This document shows, piece after piece, positions 1 through 12,200 of a DNA stretch of 64,000 bases. This stretch comes from Amia ocellicauda (taxonomy: Eukaryota > Chordata > Actinopteri > Amiiformes > Amiidae). A program made the translations under genes and the position numbers. The notes under the pieces were generated by a model that saw nothing but the letters and a program-made list of their open reading frames with translations, was not told the origin of the DNA and did not search any database. The DNA is taken from NCBI RefSeq assembly GCF_036373705.1, contig NC_089863.1, positions 24,601,917 through 24,665,916 on the forward strand. The letters run 5' to 3'. Each line of letters starts with the position of its first letter. Position 1 is the stretch's first letter.

Positions 1-1578
1 TGTGTCTTCTTGTTTATGAAGAAATAGGACTGTGTCTTCCTATTTAACCTGTAAACTTGACTGTCTTCTTGTTTATGAAGAAATAGGACTGTGTCTTCCT
101 ATTTTACCTGTAAACTTGACTGTCTTCTTGTTTGTGAAGAAATAGGACTGTGTCTTCCTATTTAACCTGTAAACTTGACTGTGTCTTCTTGTTTGTGAAG
201 AAATAGGACTGTGTCTTCCTATTTAACCTGTAAACTTGACTGTGTCTTCTTGTTTATGAAGAAATAGGACTGTGTCTTCCTATTTTACCTGTAAACTTGA
301 CTGTGTCTTCCTGTTTGTGAAGAAACAGGACTGTCTTCCTATTTAACCTGTAAACTTGACTGTGTCTTCTTGTTTGTGAAGAAATAGGACTGTGTCTTCC
401 TATTTAACCTGTAAACTTGACTGTGTCTTCTTGTTTATGAAGAAATAGGACTGTCTTCCTATTTAACCTGTAAACTTGACTGTCTTCTTGTTTGTGAAGA
501 AATAGGACTGTGTCTTCCTATTTAAGCTGTAAACTTGACTGTGTCTTCTTGTTTGTGAAGAAATAGGACTGTCTTCCTGTTTAACCTGTAAACTTGACTG
601 TCTTCTTGTTTGTGAAGAAATAGGACTGTCTTCCTATTTAACCTGTAAACTTGACTGTGTCTTCTTGTTTATGAAGAAATAGGACTGTGTCTTCCTATTT
701 AACCTGTAAACTTGACTGTGTCTTCTTGTTTGTGAAGAAATAGGACTGTGTCTTCCTATTTAACCTGTAAACTTGACTGTGTCTTCTTGTTTGTGAAGAA
801 ATAGGACTGTGTCTTCCTATTTAACCTGTAAACTTGACTGTGTCTTCTTGTTTATGAAGAAATAGGACTGTGTCTTCCTATTTAACCTGTAAACTTGACT
901 GTGTCTTCTTGTTTGTGAAGAAATAGGACTGTCTTCCTATTTAACCTGTAAACTTGACTGTGTCTTCTTGTTTGTGAAGAAATAGGACTGTGTCTTCCTA
1001 TTTAACCTGTAAACTTGACTGTGTCTTCCTGTTTGTGAAGAAATAGGACTGTGTCTTCCTATTTAACCTGTAAACTTGACTGTGTCTTCTTGTTTATGAA
1101 GAAATAGGACTGTGTCTTCCTATTTAACCTGTAAACTTGACTGTGTCTTCTTGTTTGTGAAGAAATAGGACTGTGTCTTCCTATTTAACCTGTAAACTTG
1201 ACTGTCTTCCTGTTTATGAAGAAATAGGACTGTGTCTTCCTATTTAACCTGTAAACTTGACTGTCTTCTTGTTTATGAAGAAATAGGACTGTGTCTTCCT
1301 ATTTAACCTGTAAACTTGACTGTCTTCTTGTTTGTGAAGAAATAGGACTGTGTCTTCCTATTTAACCTGTAAACTTGACTGTGTCTTCTTGTTTGTGAAG
1401 AAATAGGACTGTGTCTTCCTATTTAACCTGTAAACTTGACTGTGCCTTCTTGTTTGTGAAGAAATAGGACTGTCTTCCTATTTAACCTGTAAACTTGACT
1501 GTGTCTTCTTGTTTATGAAGAAATAGGACTGTGTCTTCCTATTTTACCTGGAAACTTGACTGTGTCTTCCTGTTTGGG
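1..1578. repeat. ~60-bp satellite array
   Basis: About 26 head-to-tail copies of a ~58-62 bp unit, beginning before the window. Each unit holds two short inverted repeats: CTTCTT..GAAGAA around a GTTTRT loop, and ATAGGA..TCCTAT around CTGTGTCT. Units differ mainly by GTGT/GT slippage and an A/G change in the loop, so divergence is low. The array ends abruptly at about 1,578, just before the retroviral leader region. No gene is seen in it. Confidence 0.95.
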
Positions 1579-1956
1579 TTCCCGCAGACTAAAGTGTGTC
1601 TGTAAACTGCAGCGTAGGTTTGACCTACATTTAGAGGAAAAAATAAAAAAATGTAGCGCTAATTAATTGTTCAATATCTGATATGCCGTTGATAATATAT
1701 AAGCACGTGTTTTATAGAACCATAAATGGTATGATAAATGAAGAAACATCATTAAGTTATATACAAGTTATATAAATGCAAACATATTGAAAAACATATT
1801 TGTTATTATTCGTATATAGGATTTATTTTAATTTGTGTTTTGTTTTGTTATATTTTTATTTCTTTTTTACTTTTTTTCCTTGTTTCCCCTGTCATTTTGT
1901 TATTATTTTGTGTGCTTGTATGCCTTGGTAGTTGTGTACAAAACGTTACATAGAAA
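1579..1956. other. AT-rich spacer, probable ERV leader remnant
   Basis: This stretch lies between the satellite and the gag-like start. I see no 5' LTR matching the 3' LTR at 7,463 and no recognisable primer-binding site. It may be decayed retroviral leader, but that is inferred only from position. Confidence 0.3.
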
Positions 1957-2270
1957 ATGGGTGGTAACGGCTCCAGTAAAACAGGTGACCCGCCACCCAT
2001 AGGTACACATGTCAGGTACATGTATGATAACTATGGAAGTGAATCGGTGTGTACAAGTGGTTTGACTGGACAATAGGTGACAGAAAGTGAAGGTTTCCAG
2101 GAGATGGGACTTTTGATTCAGATAGACTTGAGCACCTAAAAACGTTTTTGCAAAATAGGAATACAAAGCTGGGAGAAGTAAACTAGAAAGTGTTTATGAT
2201 GTGGAATGATTCATGTACATTAAGAAATGAGAAAGCAAAGCTAGCTATCTTAAAACATTTGTTAGAGAAA
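1957..2270 (+). pseudogene. gag: Degraded gag (matrix-like start)
   Basis: An ATG at 1,957 is followed by a glycine codon and a small polar stretch, as expected for an N-myristoylated retroviral matrix protein. The reading continues about 40 codons before the first stop. Matrix-like residues then appear scattered in other frames up to about 2,270, which indicates several frameshifts. Assignment rests on the myristoylation-like start and on position upstream of pol and env; no capsid or zinc knuckle could be recognised. Confidence 0.4.
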
Positions 2271-4900
2271 AGAAAGAAAAGACAAAAGGCATAATTCAAT
2301 CTAGCCTAAGCTGAATGCCCCGAAGACAAATAAAAACAACAAAAAATATTTTTTTTCAGTATTAATGACAGTCCTCAAGATACTGAAGGAAAATTACTAG
2401 ATAAGTAATAAATAAGGGTAGTTTGAGACACTGCAGGTCAATATAACATCCCAACCAAAACCATGGTATCCGAATTTACTTTGGATATAAATTAATATGT
2501 GTCTCTTTGTATGTTTGTACGTTTACAGTTTGCGCAAGGTACATGTCCGTATTTTGTCTTTCATTTAATGTATAGTCCAGAATATGACTAAGAGAGTCAT
2601 AAATCACAAATAGTTACAGAATGATAGCTAAAAACCGCCAGTTAAATATGTTGTAATAACAGACCTACAAGAAAGAAAGCATTTAACTGTACACAGAATG
2701 CTATTGCAAACAGAAATAATAATACAAAATTAAGTTATTTAAATAGGTCTTACGAATACAGAAGTTAAAAGTAACATGTTAGAAATGGAATTAGAGCCAA
2801 ATTTAGAAATAGGAATCCGAGGCAACCGCAAACATTCGGTGAAGGTTTCTTAGATATTGATAAATAGATAACCAGATACTCCAGGAAATTAAAGATGTGG
2901 TCATTTGGTAGCTATGAGTTCCACAATGAAGATATTTAAATCCCTAGGGACAAGATCCCTAAATACATTGAATAGGTAAGAAATTAACTATTGATCAGTT
3001 CAAGCTGGCTTTGGGAACAGTTCTTCTGAACCTGTACCGGTGTAGATTGGACTTCAATAGGAGGAAGTTGACACAATAAAGACAGATATGAGCCGCGCAG
3101 GCAGACAGTCTTAGTGCCCACGCAGGCTCTTCATTGGGGAAATCATTGACTGCACACTTTTTTTTTTTAAGGAAAAAAAAAATGTTTTCCTGACTTACCT
3201 GGACATCATTATTGAGATAATTGAAAGGGCTTATTTCCCAAAGATCAACTAAATTGATTGGCTCACATACTGGAGTGAAATATATGTCTAAATAGTAATC
3301 ATACCTATTGATAAATATAACTTGGAGAGTTTGTTATGTGTGAGACAAATGTACTGTCATTTTGTTTTTGATGGTGATTGACTGGAATATGAGGGAAAAT
3401 AAGGAAGTTACTAAAGGTGTGACATAACTAATTTAATGAAACATAGTCATGGCAAGTTATAAAACTGTTTGGAAATAGTCCTTTCACAAACAGAAATACC
3501 CTATCAATTAGGAATTAGGGGGGCAGGGGGCAAGGGACGTGACACTGCTCCCCCTGTTCGCCTGAGCAGACAAGCAGCCTGAGATGACTGTGAGAGAGAG
3601 AGAGAGAGATAGAGAGAAGGCAGAGACTGTAACTACGTGTAAGGGTTCATAACTTACTACAAACAGAGTAAGAGTGTAATGAATGGTAATTTACACTGCT
3701 TGTATTATAATGATAATAATATTGATGTTGATACAGATGAATAAAAATAATAATAATGAAAATAGGAATAAGAGGAGTTGTTCCTAATTAAATGTAAATA
3801 ATTTTAAATGATGGTTTGTTGGGAAAAGGTTATTGAGAATCAAAGAGTAATAATTGCCATCATTTACCCAACTACTTTTAACTATGGTGTTGAAGGAGCT
3901 GCTGTAATAATTATTGTAATGGTCTCGATATTTAAGTTAGATAAAAGGACAAAGATAAGCACATTGTTTTGAAAGTTTGACAGCTCCACACAAAACAGTA
4001 TCTACACTAGGAAGTCAAGCTGATTCAGTAACACAGGAGATATGATGCTGCTGACAACAGCTGAGTGCTGTACTGAAATAATTAGAAAAATGAGATACAT
4101 TGGAATCAAGATTATTATTATTTTTAATTGTCCCTTTACTAGAAACCTTATAGATTGTGCGAATGTCAACTAATGTGACAGAGATGCCTTTTATAAGGAG
4201 GATCTCTGATTATGTGTGAACCACACATTGTGTCTTCAGATGACTGATTTATTCCACATGGCAGATATGCACATTATGAATCGTGTCCTGAAGGAACCGA
4301 TGTCTGACCCGTGGTGGCAGAGGTGCATATGGAGAAGACGCTGGTGTTCTCCTTGAGACACAGTAGGCCGAGGGCGCGGCTTTAAAGACAGCCTCACGGC
4401 ATCTTGAACAGACCAATGTTGAGGTCCACAACGCTGAAGTGATGCTCGACTCAGTGGAGAAATGAGTTCACATACTGTAATTAAAGTTTTTCCAGATTAT
4501 AGGAATCTACAATATATTGTGAAACAGCTCAGATGATGTCCGCAGTAGCATATATTCTTGTATTGGTAGTTTAATTTATAATGTACTATTAGTGGAGATG
4601 TCACATTATTCAAATGAATAGAATGAAAGCCATGAAGTCAGAATCAGTCCATTGCCCTTCTCTTAAGATTTGTAGAATGTACAATGTTTATAAATCAAAA
4701 CGCAACAAATATATGTACAATACAGTTTATAAACTGAATTTGTAAAAATAACATTTTGCTGACTTTTGTATTTTCTTAGAAGCAACAAAATGTATGTGTT
4801 ATGTAGGTTGAAACTAGGGTTTGACTTTTATGACCTGGGGCTGGATGAAATGTAATTTGAGATTACTGCACTGTAAAAGCTCCAGGAAATTGCAACTGAC
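2271..4900 (+). other. Decayed ERV interior or unrelated AT-rich DNA
   Basis: I could not recognise capsid, protease or reverse transcriptase in any frame. The stretch is AT-rich with a short (GA)n run near 3,593-3,610. Its position between gag-like and integrase sequence suggests a heavily mutated gag-pol interior, but other insertions are possible. Confidence 0.3.
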
Positions 4901-4929
4901 CACTGCACCTTCCATAAGAGACATTTGCT

Positions 4930-5963
4930 AGTGCATTGGTTGCCTCACATGCACTCTTTCCCTGGTTTGCCCATCTGGCGCATGGTGTTGGCCACACGGG
5001 CAAAGGGGGGATGTGTGCATCAGTCTTTTAAATTGGTTTGCCCCAGGTTTTATAGTAACAGCTTAGCAATATTGTAGAACTTGCCACATTTGTCAAACTC
5101 ATAATCCTGCAAAAGTTAATATGCAAATAGATTGTGTTCAAAAGCCTAAATGTTGTGGATATTAATATATACTTGTAATAATGTATAGGTTTTCTAAATG
5201 GGTTGAAGCCTATCCCGTAGGAAGGCTCAAGTAGTAACAGTAGCAAAAATACTGTTAAGGGATGTTATATGTAGATTTCGCATTCCAGGGAAATTTCCAG
5301 CGATAGGAACACTCACTTCACTGGGACAAACAACATTTTCACTGCCCATCACTCTCAGTCAGCTGGAGCAGTGGAGAGACAAAATGGGATATTAAAGAAT
5401 AAGCTGGCTAAAATATGCAAACAAACAGGACTGAGACGTCCAGGTGCCCTACCTATAGTCCTAATGACAATGAGATCATCAGCAAATTGAAAAAAACTGG
5501 TCTTCCTTCGTGTGAGATTATTATGGGATGACTTAAGTGAGTCTCCGTCACTCCTCCATTGTCTGTAAGGGAAATGGACATCCACTTGATGGATGATGAT
5601 ATGTTGTCTTTTCGTATGGGACTAACACGTGCATTCGAAGCTGTCCATTCACAGGTGAAAGCCACCCAGACTGAACCATCCCAGCAGGATTGCCGCCCCT
5701 TCCAGCAAGGTGACTATGTGTATATCAAAGCACACAAGAGAAAGTCCTCCCAACAGCCCAGGTGGACAGGGCCCTACAAGGTGCTCCTGACCACCCACAC
5801 AGCTGTGAGGTGCCAAGGAAAGACGACATGGATCCAGTCCTCCCACTGCAAACTTGCCAATCGAGGCAATCAGCACAACCCAGGGGGAGACCAGAGGGAT
5901 GCTCTGCCTGCGCCTGGATCCTCTTCCTCATCGCCTGCGGGACCATCGTATGCGCCATGGTAA
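4930..5963 (+). pseudogene. pol: ERV pol, integrase region, frameshifted
   Basis: Translations in shifting frames from about 4,930 resemble a retroviral integrase: a zinc-binding N-terminal stretch, a catalytic core near 5,180-5,480, and an open C-terminal part from 5,559 to 5,963. The C-terminal part has the basic, GPY/F-like fold found in gammaretroviral integrases (W-T-G-P-Y at about 5,763-5,777) and ends beyond the env start in another frame. Stops and frameshifts in the core make it a pseudogene. Overlap of its end with env is the usual gammaretroviral layout. Confidence 0.7.
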
Positions 5964-7210
5964 TCTGGGAAGAGGGCGCCTTCAACTCCAAGCGGACGGG
6001 ATCATCACTGACTGGGGAAACCAGTCCAGAAGAAGCTGACATCGGCATCACCCTGCAGCTATCAGCACAGGGCCAGAGCAGTGGCCCAAAAGGAGCAACA
6101 GGACGCACGGGTCCACAAATACCGGGTGACGTGCTAGTAACCTCGCCCCTTTCGCATATTGACACCACAGACATTAACATGTACACTGATAAAATACAAC
6201 TGAGGATTCGACAGCGACGAGACAGCCACCTGACCAGAGGAAATGCCTGCCTCCAACTGTCTTATCAGTTTACGAAAGACTTGAATCTGTCAAGGTGCTG
6301 GGTGTGTTTACATGTTCCCTATAACACTGAGGGAGGCATTCCCATGATCCCAGTTCCCTTGACTGCAGAAGATAACTGTGCTCTATGGAAACATTATAGA
6401 ATAGATATGAGTGTTTGCAATACTGTTAATGCATCTACCTCAAAGTTGACTGAACAAATGCCCTATTTCCACCCATATAATACCTCCCAGAGGCCGCCTT
6501 CTATCCTTTTGGCAGACTCTGTCCCTGGACTAGCCTGTCAGTATGGTAAAGGAAATGTGTTTGTAGGAAAGAGCTGCAATAGCTCATGGGATATGGTGGG
6601 ATGGGGGGTTTCAAATGCGGGAATTGTCACACTTGAAGGTACATATCTGATCTGTGGAAATCGTGCTTATCCTTGGCTCCCTGACGATTGGTCAGGTTCC
6701 TGCTATATTGGCTACATCACCCCCGCCATGAGATCTCTTTCAGAACCCCCTAAAGGCCACTGGCGTAATCAAAGAGATATCTCTGAAACTGAGCGTTTCT
6801 TTTCCATATTGATCTCCCCATATGGTATTGGGCGCACTATACAGGAGGTTAAGATACTGGCCTCAATCCTAGAGGAGGTTAGCAATAAAACAACAGAATC
6901 TATAGATGATATAACAATTGAGATGACTGCCATACGCACCACAGTCTTGCAGAATCGCTTAGCCCTAGATTTCTCTCTGGCGGTAAAAGGGGAGGTGTGT
7001 GCTCTTATTGGTAAAGAATGTTGTACCTACATTCCTGACAACACTGAACAGATTCATGTTCGTAAAGAAGTTACTAAAATCCACCAGACCTCGGAGTGGT
7101 CTCTGGAGGGCTGGATAAGTGGCTCCCTAGGAAGAATTGGTGCTGTTATAGCCCAGAGTCTGCTTTTATCCTTGGCATACTCATTCTTCTCTATATTTGT
7201 TTTGTACTGA
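5762..7210 (+). pseudogene. env: ERV envelope glycoprotein, one late frameshift
   Basis: This is a long open frame of 482 codons in the env position. It contains a surface-subunit CXXC motif (C-W-V-C, 6,296-6,307), several N-glycosylation sites, an R-X-X-R type cleavage site near 6,760-6,775, a heptad-rich stretch and a CX6CC motif (6,998-7,024). The CXXC/CX6CC pair is typical of covalently associated gamma-type envelopes. The frame ends at 7,210, but the hydrophobic anchor and cytoplasmic tail continue in another frame to 7,350. A frameshift therefore lies in roughly 7,110-7,165. The first ATG may not be the native start. Preservation far exceeds that of gag and pol. Expression or function cannot be judged. 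Confidence 0.7.
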
Positions 7211-7350
7211 TCAAGTGTCGCTGTGCTTGCACTGCTAGAGAAATGCAGAACAGCCTTACTCCTGTTGAAATAAAGGAGTCTTTTAAAATAATGTATGAGG
7301 AAATTCTGCAAGAACGCAGTGATATAATGGACATTATGAATATAACCTAA
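7096..7350 (+). pseudogene. env: ERV env tail in shifted frame
   Basis: The open frame contains a strongly hydrophobic segment of about 20 residues near 7,160-7,215, followed by a Cys-rich juxtamembrane stretch and a charged tail. This is the layout expected of the membrane anchor and cytoplasmic domain of the preceding env. It is read one frame away from the main env frame, consistent with a single indel. Confidence 0.6.
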
Positions 7351-7462
7351 TTACACTGAATGATGTCCACTATTCCGCCTGAGCTTAAGGGTTACAACTC
7401 TAGGGTCTCATCAAGGCTCTGTACATATGTATGATTGTCCTTCATAGGACAAAATGGGGGAG

Positions 7463-7892
7463 TGTGGAAGGAAAGTTAGAAATTCTCTCTCATACCTGTT
7501 TTACTCTCTTGTATAGTTAAGAAAGATAAGGTCAAGCTAGAAGGTCAGGCCAGAAGGTAGTTTGATTTCTGTTTGTTATTTATGATGAGAATCTTGGAGA
7601 CAATGTCAAACAGTATGATTGAAGTGCCTGCTCCCTAATCCATGTATTGATCAATGAACTCTGTCCTATAATGATATATATTCTGCTTAGCTAACTCTCT
7701 AAGATAATATAGCAATGACTCTGTGATTTTTTAACCAGATCTTTGTTTTTTGTGTATAAAAGCCTCTGACTTTTAAAATGAAGGCAGAGTGACTTTGGGA
7801 TCTTCTTGAGTCACTGTTCCTCTCCACGCTGCGTGTATTAAAGGCATTGCAACTAACGCTCCAACCTGGTTGAAGATGATTGTTCTTCCACA
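7463..7892 (+). repeat. ERV 3' LTR (430 bp)
   Basis: The element starts TGTGGAAG directly after a polypurine tract and ends TTCTTCCACA, giving matching inverted termini (TGTGGAA/TTCCACA). A TATAAAAG box lies at 7,755-7,762 and an ATTAAA polyadenylation signal at 7,837-7,842, in the order U3-R-U5. No second copy was found in the window. Confidence 0.75.
7755..7762 (+). promoter_or_regulatory. LTR TATA box
   Basis: TATAAAAG, 82 bases upstream of the ATTAAA signal, in the expected U3 position of the LTR. Confidence 0.6.
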
Positions 7893-8048
7893 GTCACGTG
7901 CCCTGGATAAGGGCATCTGCCAAGAAATATACACACACTCTGACTCATGCACACATTCACACATAGGGAAGAGGGATAGGTGTGGTGGGAGACAGGGATG
8001 AGTGTGGGGGGAGAGAGAGAGGGATGAATGTGGGGGGAAGGGACTCAC

Positions 8049-8363
8049 ATTATTCTCGTTGTCCTCCACAGGACTGCCCACGAAGGCAATGATCTTGTGG
8101 TTCTTCTCCTGCCTGTGTTTCAGAGCCAACTGCTCCCAGACAGACAGAGGGACAGACAGAGAGACAGGCCGGTCAGTGTGTCAGTCAGTCATTAGACAGT
8201 CAGACAGTGTGTCGTGTGTGCGTCAGCGGATCGGCGGGTCAGACTCACGTGTGCCACTCTGATGCCGGTGCAGAAGCTGATCTTGCCCCGCGGCTGGACG
8301 GCGTGCAGCTTGGATAGGATGCGCCCCGTGTCGGGGGTCAGCGTGGTCAGCACCTCGCAGTTA
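8049..8363 (-). CDS. psmd4: PSMD4 (Rpn10), two internal exons
   Basis: There are two exons on the minus strand: 8,249-8,363 (115 bp) and 8,049-8,129 (81 bp), each flanked by AG acceptors and GTGAGT donors. The first encodes the stretch from [19 protein letters not shown] to FCTGIRVAH, the second LALKHRQ to [10 protein letters not shown]. These match the von Willebrand A domain of the 26S proteasome ubiquitin receptor PSMD4/Rpn10, which sits in the 19S lid-base junction and binds ubiquitin through C-terminal UIMs. Two residues (Met-Arg in other vertebrates, between NHK and IIAF) are missing. I could not find the first exon upstream (8.4-43 kb) or the later exons downstream. Either the gene extends beyond the left edge with a diverged first exon, or this is a surviving fragment. 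Confidence 0.8.
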
Positions 8364-8429
8364 CTGGACAGGGACCAGAAGAGAGACAAGACCAACAATT
8401 AGTCAACCGCTCCAGCAGCTTTGCATTTC

Positions 8430-9232
8430 AATGGCCACTCCCAGATGAGAGGGACAAGGGACAGACACGCTGACACACACACACAGAGGGACAGACACGC
8501 CGACACACACAGAGGAAGGAGAGATCGAGGAGGATGAGGACTGAAACACACACACACACACACAGAGAGAGGGACAGACACGCCGACACACACAGAGGAA
8601 GGGACAGACACGCTGAAACACACACACACACAGAGGAAGGGACAGACATGCTGAAACACACACACAGAGGCACAGACACACACACACAGAGGGACAGACA
8701 CACACACACACACAGAGGGAGGGACAGACACGCTGAAACACACACACAGAGGGACAGACACGCCGACACACACAGAGGAAGGAGAGATCGAGGAGGATGA
8801 GGACTGAAACACACACACACACACACAGAGGGAGGGACAGACACGCTGAAACACACACACAGAGGGACAGACACGCCGACACACACAGAGGAAGGAGAGA
8901 TCGAGGAGGATGAGGACTGAAACACACACACACAGAGGGAGGGACAGACACGCTGAAACACACACACAGAGGCACAGACACACACACACACACACACACA
9001 CACAGAGGGACAGACACACACACACACATACACACACACAGAGGGAGGGACAGACATGCTGAAACACACACACAGAGGGACAGACACGCCGACACACACA
9101 GAGGAAGGGACAGACACACACACACAGAGGAAGGGACAGACATGCTGAAACACACACACACACAGAGGAAGGGACAGACATGCTGAAACACACACACAGA
9201 GGGACAGACACACACACACAGAGGGAGGGACA

Positions 9233-9267
<35 letters not shown>

Positions 9268-12200
9268 GGACAGACACACACACACACACAGAGGGAGGGA
9301 CAGACATGCTGAAACACACACACAGAGGGACAGACACGCCGACACACACAGAGGAAGGGACAGACACACACACACAGAGGAAGGGACAGACATGCTGAAA
9401 CACACACACACACACAGAGGAAGGGACAGACATGCTGAAACACACACACAGAGGGACAGACACACACACACACAGAGGGAGGGAGAGACACACACACACA
9501 CACACAGAGGGAGGGACAGACACACACACACACACACACACACACAGGAAGGGACAGACACACACACACGCACACAGAGGGAGGGACAGACACACACACA
9601 CACACAGAGGGAGGGACAAGACACACACACACACACACAGAGGGAGGGACAAGACACACACACACACACACACACAAAGAGGGAGGGACAAGACACACAC
9701 ACACACACAGAGGGAGGGACAAGACACACACACACAGAAGGAGGGACAAGACACACACACACAAAGAGGGAGGGACAGACACATCAGAGCAGAACAGGAC
9801 GGTCAAAGCTAACTTGAGTTATTTCATTATAAATTGGGTGTATGTATTCCTTTATTTGTAAAGAAGACACACACACACAGAGGGAGGGACAGACACACAC
9901 ACACACAGAGGGAGGGACAAGACACACACACACACAGAGGGAGGGACAAGACACACACACACACACACAAAGAGGGAGGGACAGACACATCAGAGCAGAA
10001 CAGGACGGTCAAAGCTAACGTGAGTTATTTCATTATAAATTGGGTGTATGTATTCCTTTATTTGTAAAGAAGACACACACACACACACAGAGGGAGGGAC
10101 AGACACACACACACACAGAGGGAGGGACAAGACACACACACACAAAGAGGGAGGGACAAGACACACACACACACAGAGGGAGGGACAAGACACACACACA
10201 CACACACAAAGAGGGAGGGACAGACACATCAGAGCAGAACAGGACGGTCAAAGCTAACGTGAGTTATTTCATTATAAATTGGGTGTATGTATTCCTTTAT
10301 TTGTAAAGAAGACACACACACACACACAGAGGGAGGGACAGACACACACACACACAGAGGGAGGGACAAGACACACACACACACACAGAGGGAGGGACAG
10401 ACACATCAGAGCAGAACAGGACGGTCAAAGCTAACGTGAGTTATTTCATTATAAATTGGGTGTATGTATTCCTTTATTTGTAAAGAAGACACACACACAC
10501 ACACAGAGGGAGGGACAAGACACACACACACACACAGAGGGAGGGACAGACACATCAGAGCAGAACAGGACGGTCAAAGCTAACGTGAGTTATTTCATTA
10601 TAAATTGGGTGTATGTATTCCTTTATTTGTAAAGAAGACACACACACACACACAGAGGGAGGGACAGACACACACACACACAGAGGGAGGGACAAGACAC
10701 ACACACACACACAGAGGGAGGGACAGACACATCAGAGCAGAACAGGACGGTCAAAGCTAACGTGAGTTATTTCATTATAAATTGGGTGTATGTATTCCTT
10801 TATTTGTAAAGAAGACACACACACACACACAGAGGGAGGGACAGACACACACACACACACAGAGGGAGGGACAAGACACACACACACAAAGAGGGAGGGA
10901 CAAGACACACACACACACAGAGGGAGGGACAAGACACACACACACACACACACACAAAGAGGGAGGGACAAGACACACACACACACAGAGGGAGGGACAA
11001 GACACACACACACACACACACACACAAAGAGGGAGGGACAGACACATCAGAGCAGAACAGGACGGTCAAAGCTAACGTGAGTTATTTCATTATAAATTGG
11101 GTGTATGTATTCCTTTATTTGTAAAGAAGACACACACACACAGAGGGAGGGACAAGACACACACACACAAAGAGGGAGGGACAAGACACACACACACACA
11201 CAGAGGGAGGGACAGACACACACACACACAGAGGGAGGGACAAGACACACACACACACACAGAGGGAGGGACAGACACATCAGAGCAGAACAGGACGGTC
11301 AAAGCTAACGTGAGTTATTTCATTATAAATTGGGTGTATGTATTCCTTTATTTGTAAAGAAGACACACACACACACACAGAGGGAGGGACAGACACACAC
11401 ACACACAGAGGGAGGGACAAGACACACACACACAAAGAGGGAGGGACAAGACACACACACACACAGAGGGAGGGACAAGACACACACACACACACACACA
11501 CAAAGAGGGAGGGACAAGACACACACACACACAGAGGGAGGGACAAGACACACACACACACACACACACACAAAGAGGGAGGGACAGACACATCAGAGCA
11601 GAACAGGACGGTCAAAGCTAACGTGAGTTATTTCATTATAAATTGGGTGTATGTATTCCTTTATTTGTAAAGAAGACACACACACACAGAGGGAGGGACA
11701 AGACACACACACACAAAGAGGGAGGGACAAGACACACACACACACACAGAGGGAGGGACAAGACACACACACACAAAGAGGGAGGGACAAGACACACACA
11801 CACACACACAGAGGGAGGGACAAGACACATCAGAGCAGAACAGGACGGTCAAAGCTAACGTGAGTTATTTCATTATAAATTGGGTGTATGTATTCCTTTA
11901 TTTGTAAAGAAGACACACACACACACACAGAGGGAGGGACAGACACACACACACACAGAGGGAGGGACAAGACACACACACACAAAGAGGGAGGGACAGA
12001 CACATCAGAGCAGAACAGGACGGTCAAAGCTAACGTGAGTTATTTCATTATAAATTGGGTGTATGTATTCCTTTATTTGTAAAGAAGACACACACACACA
12101 GAGGGAGGGACAAGACACACACACACAAAGAGGGAGGGACAAGACACACACACACACACAGAGGGAGGGACAAGACACACACACACAAAGAGGGAGGGAC

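Larger units (their letters stand above)
1957..7892 (+). mobile_element. Gamma-type endogenous retrovirus, 5'-incomplete
   Basis: In retroviral order this stretch shows a gag-like start (ATG at 1,957), a long decayed middle, an integrase, an env overlapping the end of pol, a polypurine tract (7,451-7,462) and a 3' LTR. The overlap of env with the end of pol, a CXXC motif in the surface subunit and a CX6CC motif in the transmembrane subunit are features of gammaretrovirus-like elements. No matching 5' LTR is visible; a satellite array occupies the place where one would be expected. Gag and most of pol are broken by stops and frameshifts, so the copy cannot be autonomous. Env and the LTR are much better preserved than the rest. 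Confidence 0.8.

Noticed and set aside
8399..9806. Three overlapping minus-strand open frames of 444-467 codons, rich in Cys, Val, Leu, Pro and Ser
   Set aside because: They are read through (CA)n and GAGGGACAGA repeats in all three frames. Composition and periodicity come from the repeat, not from coding.
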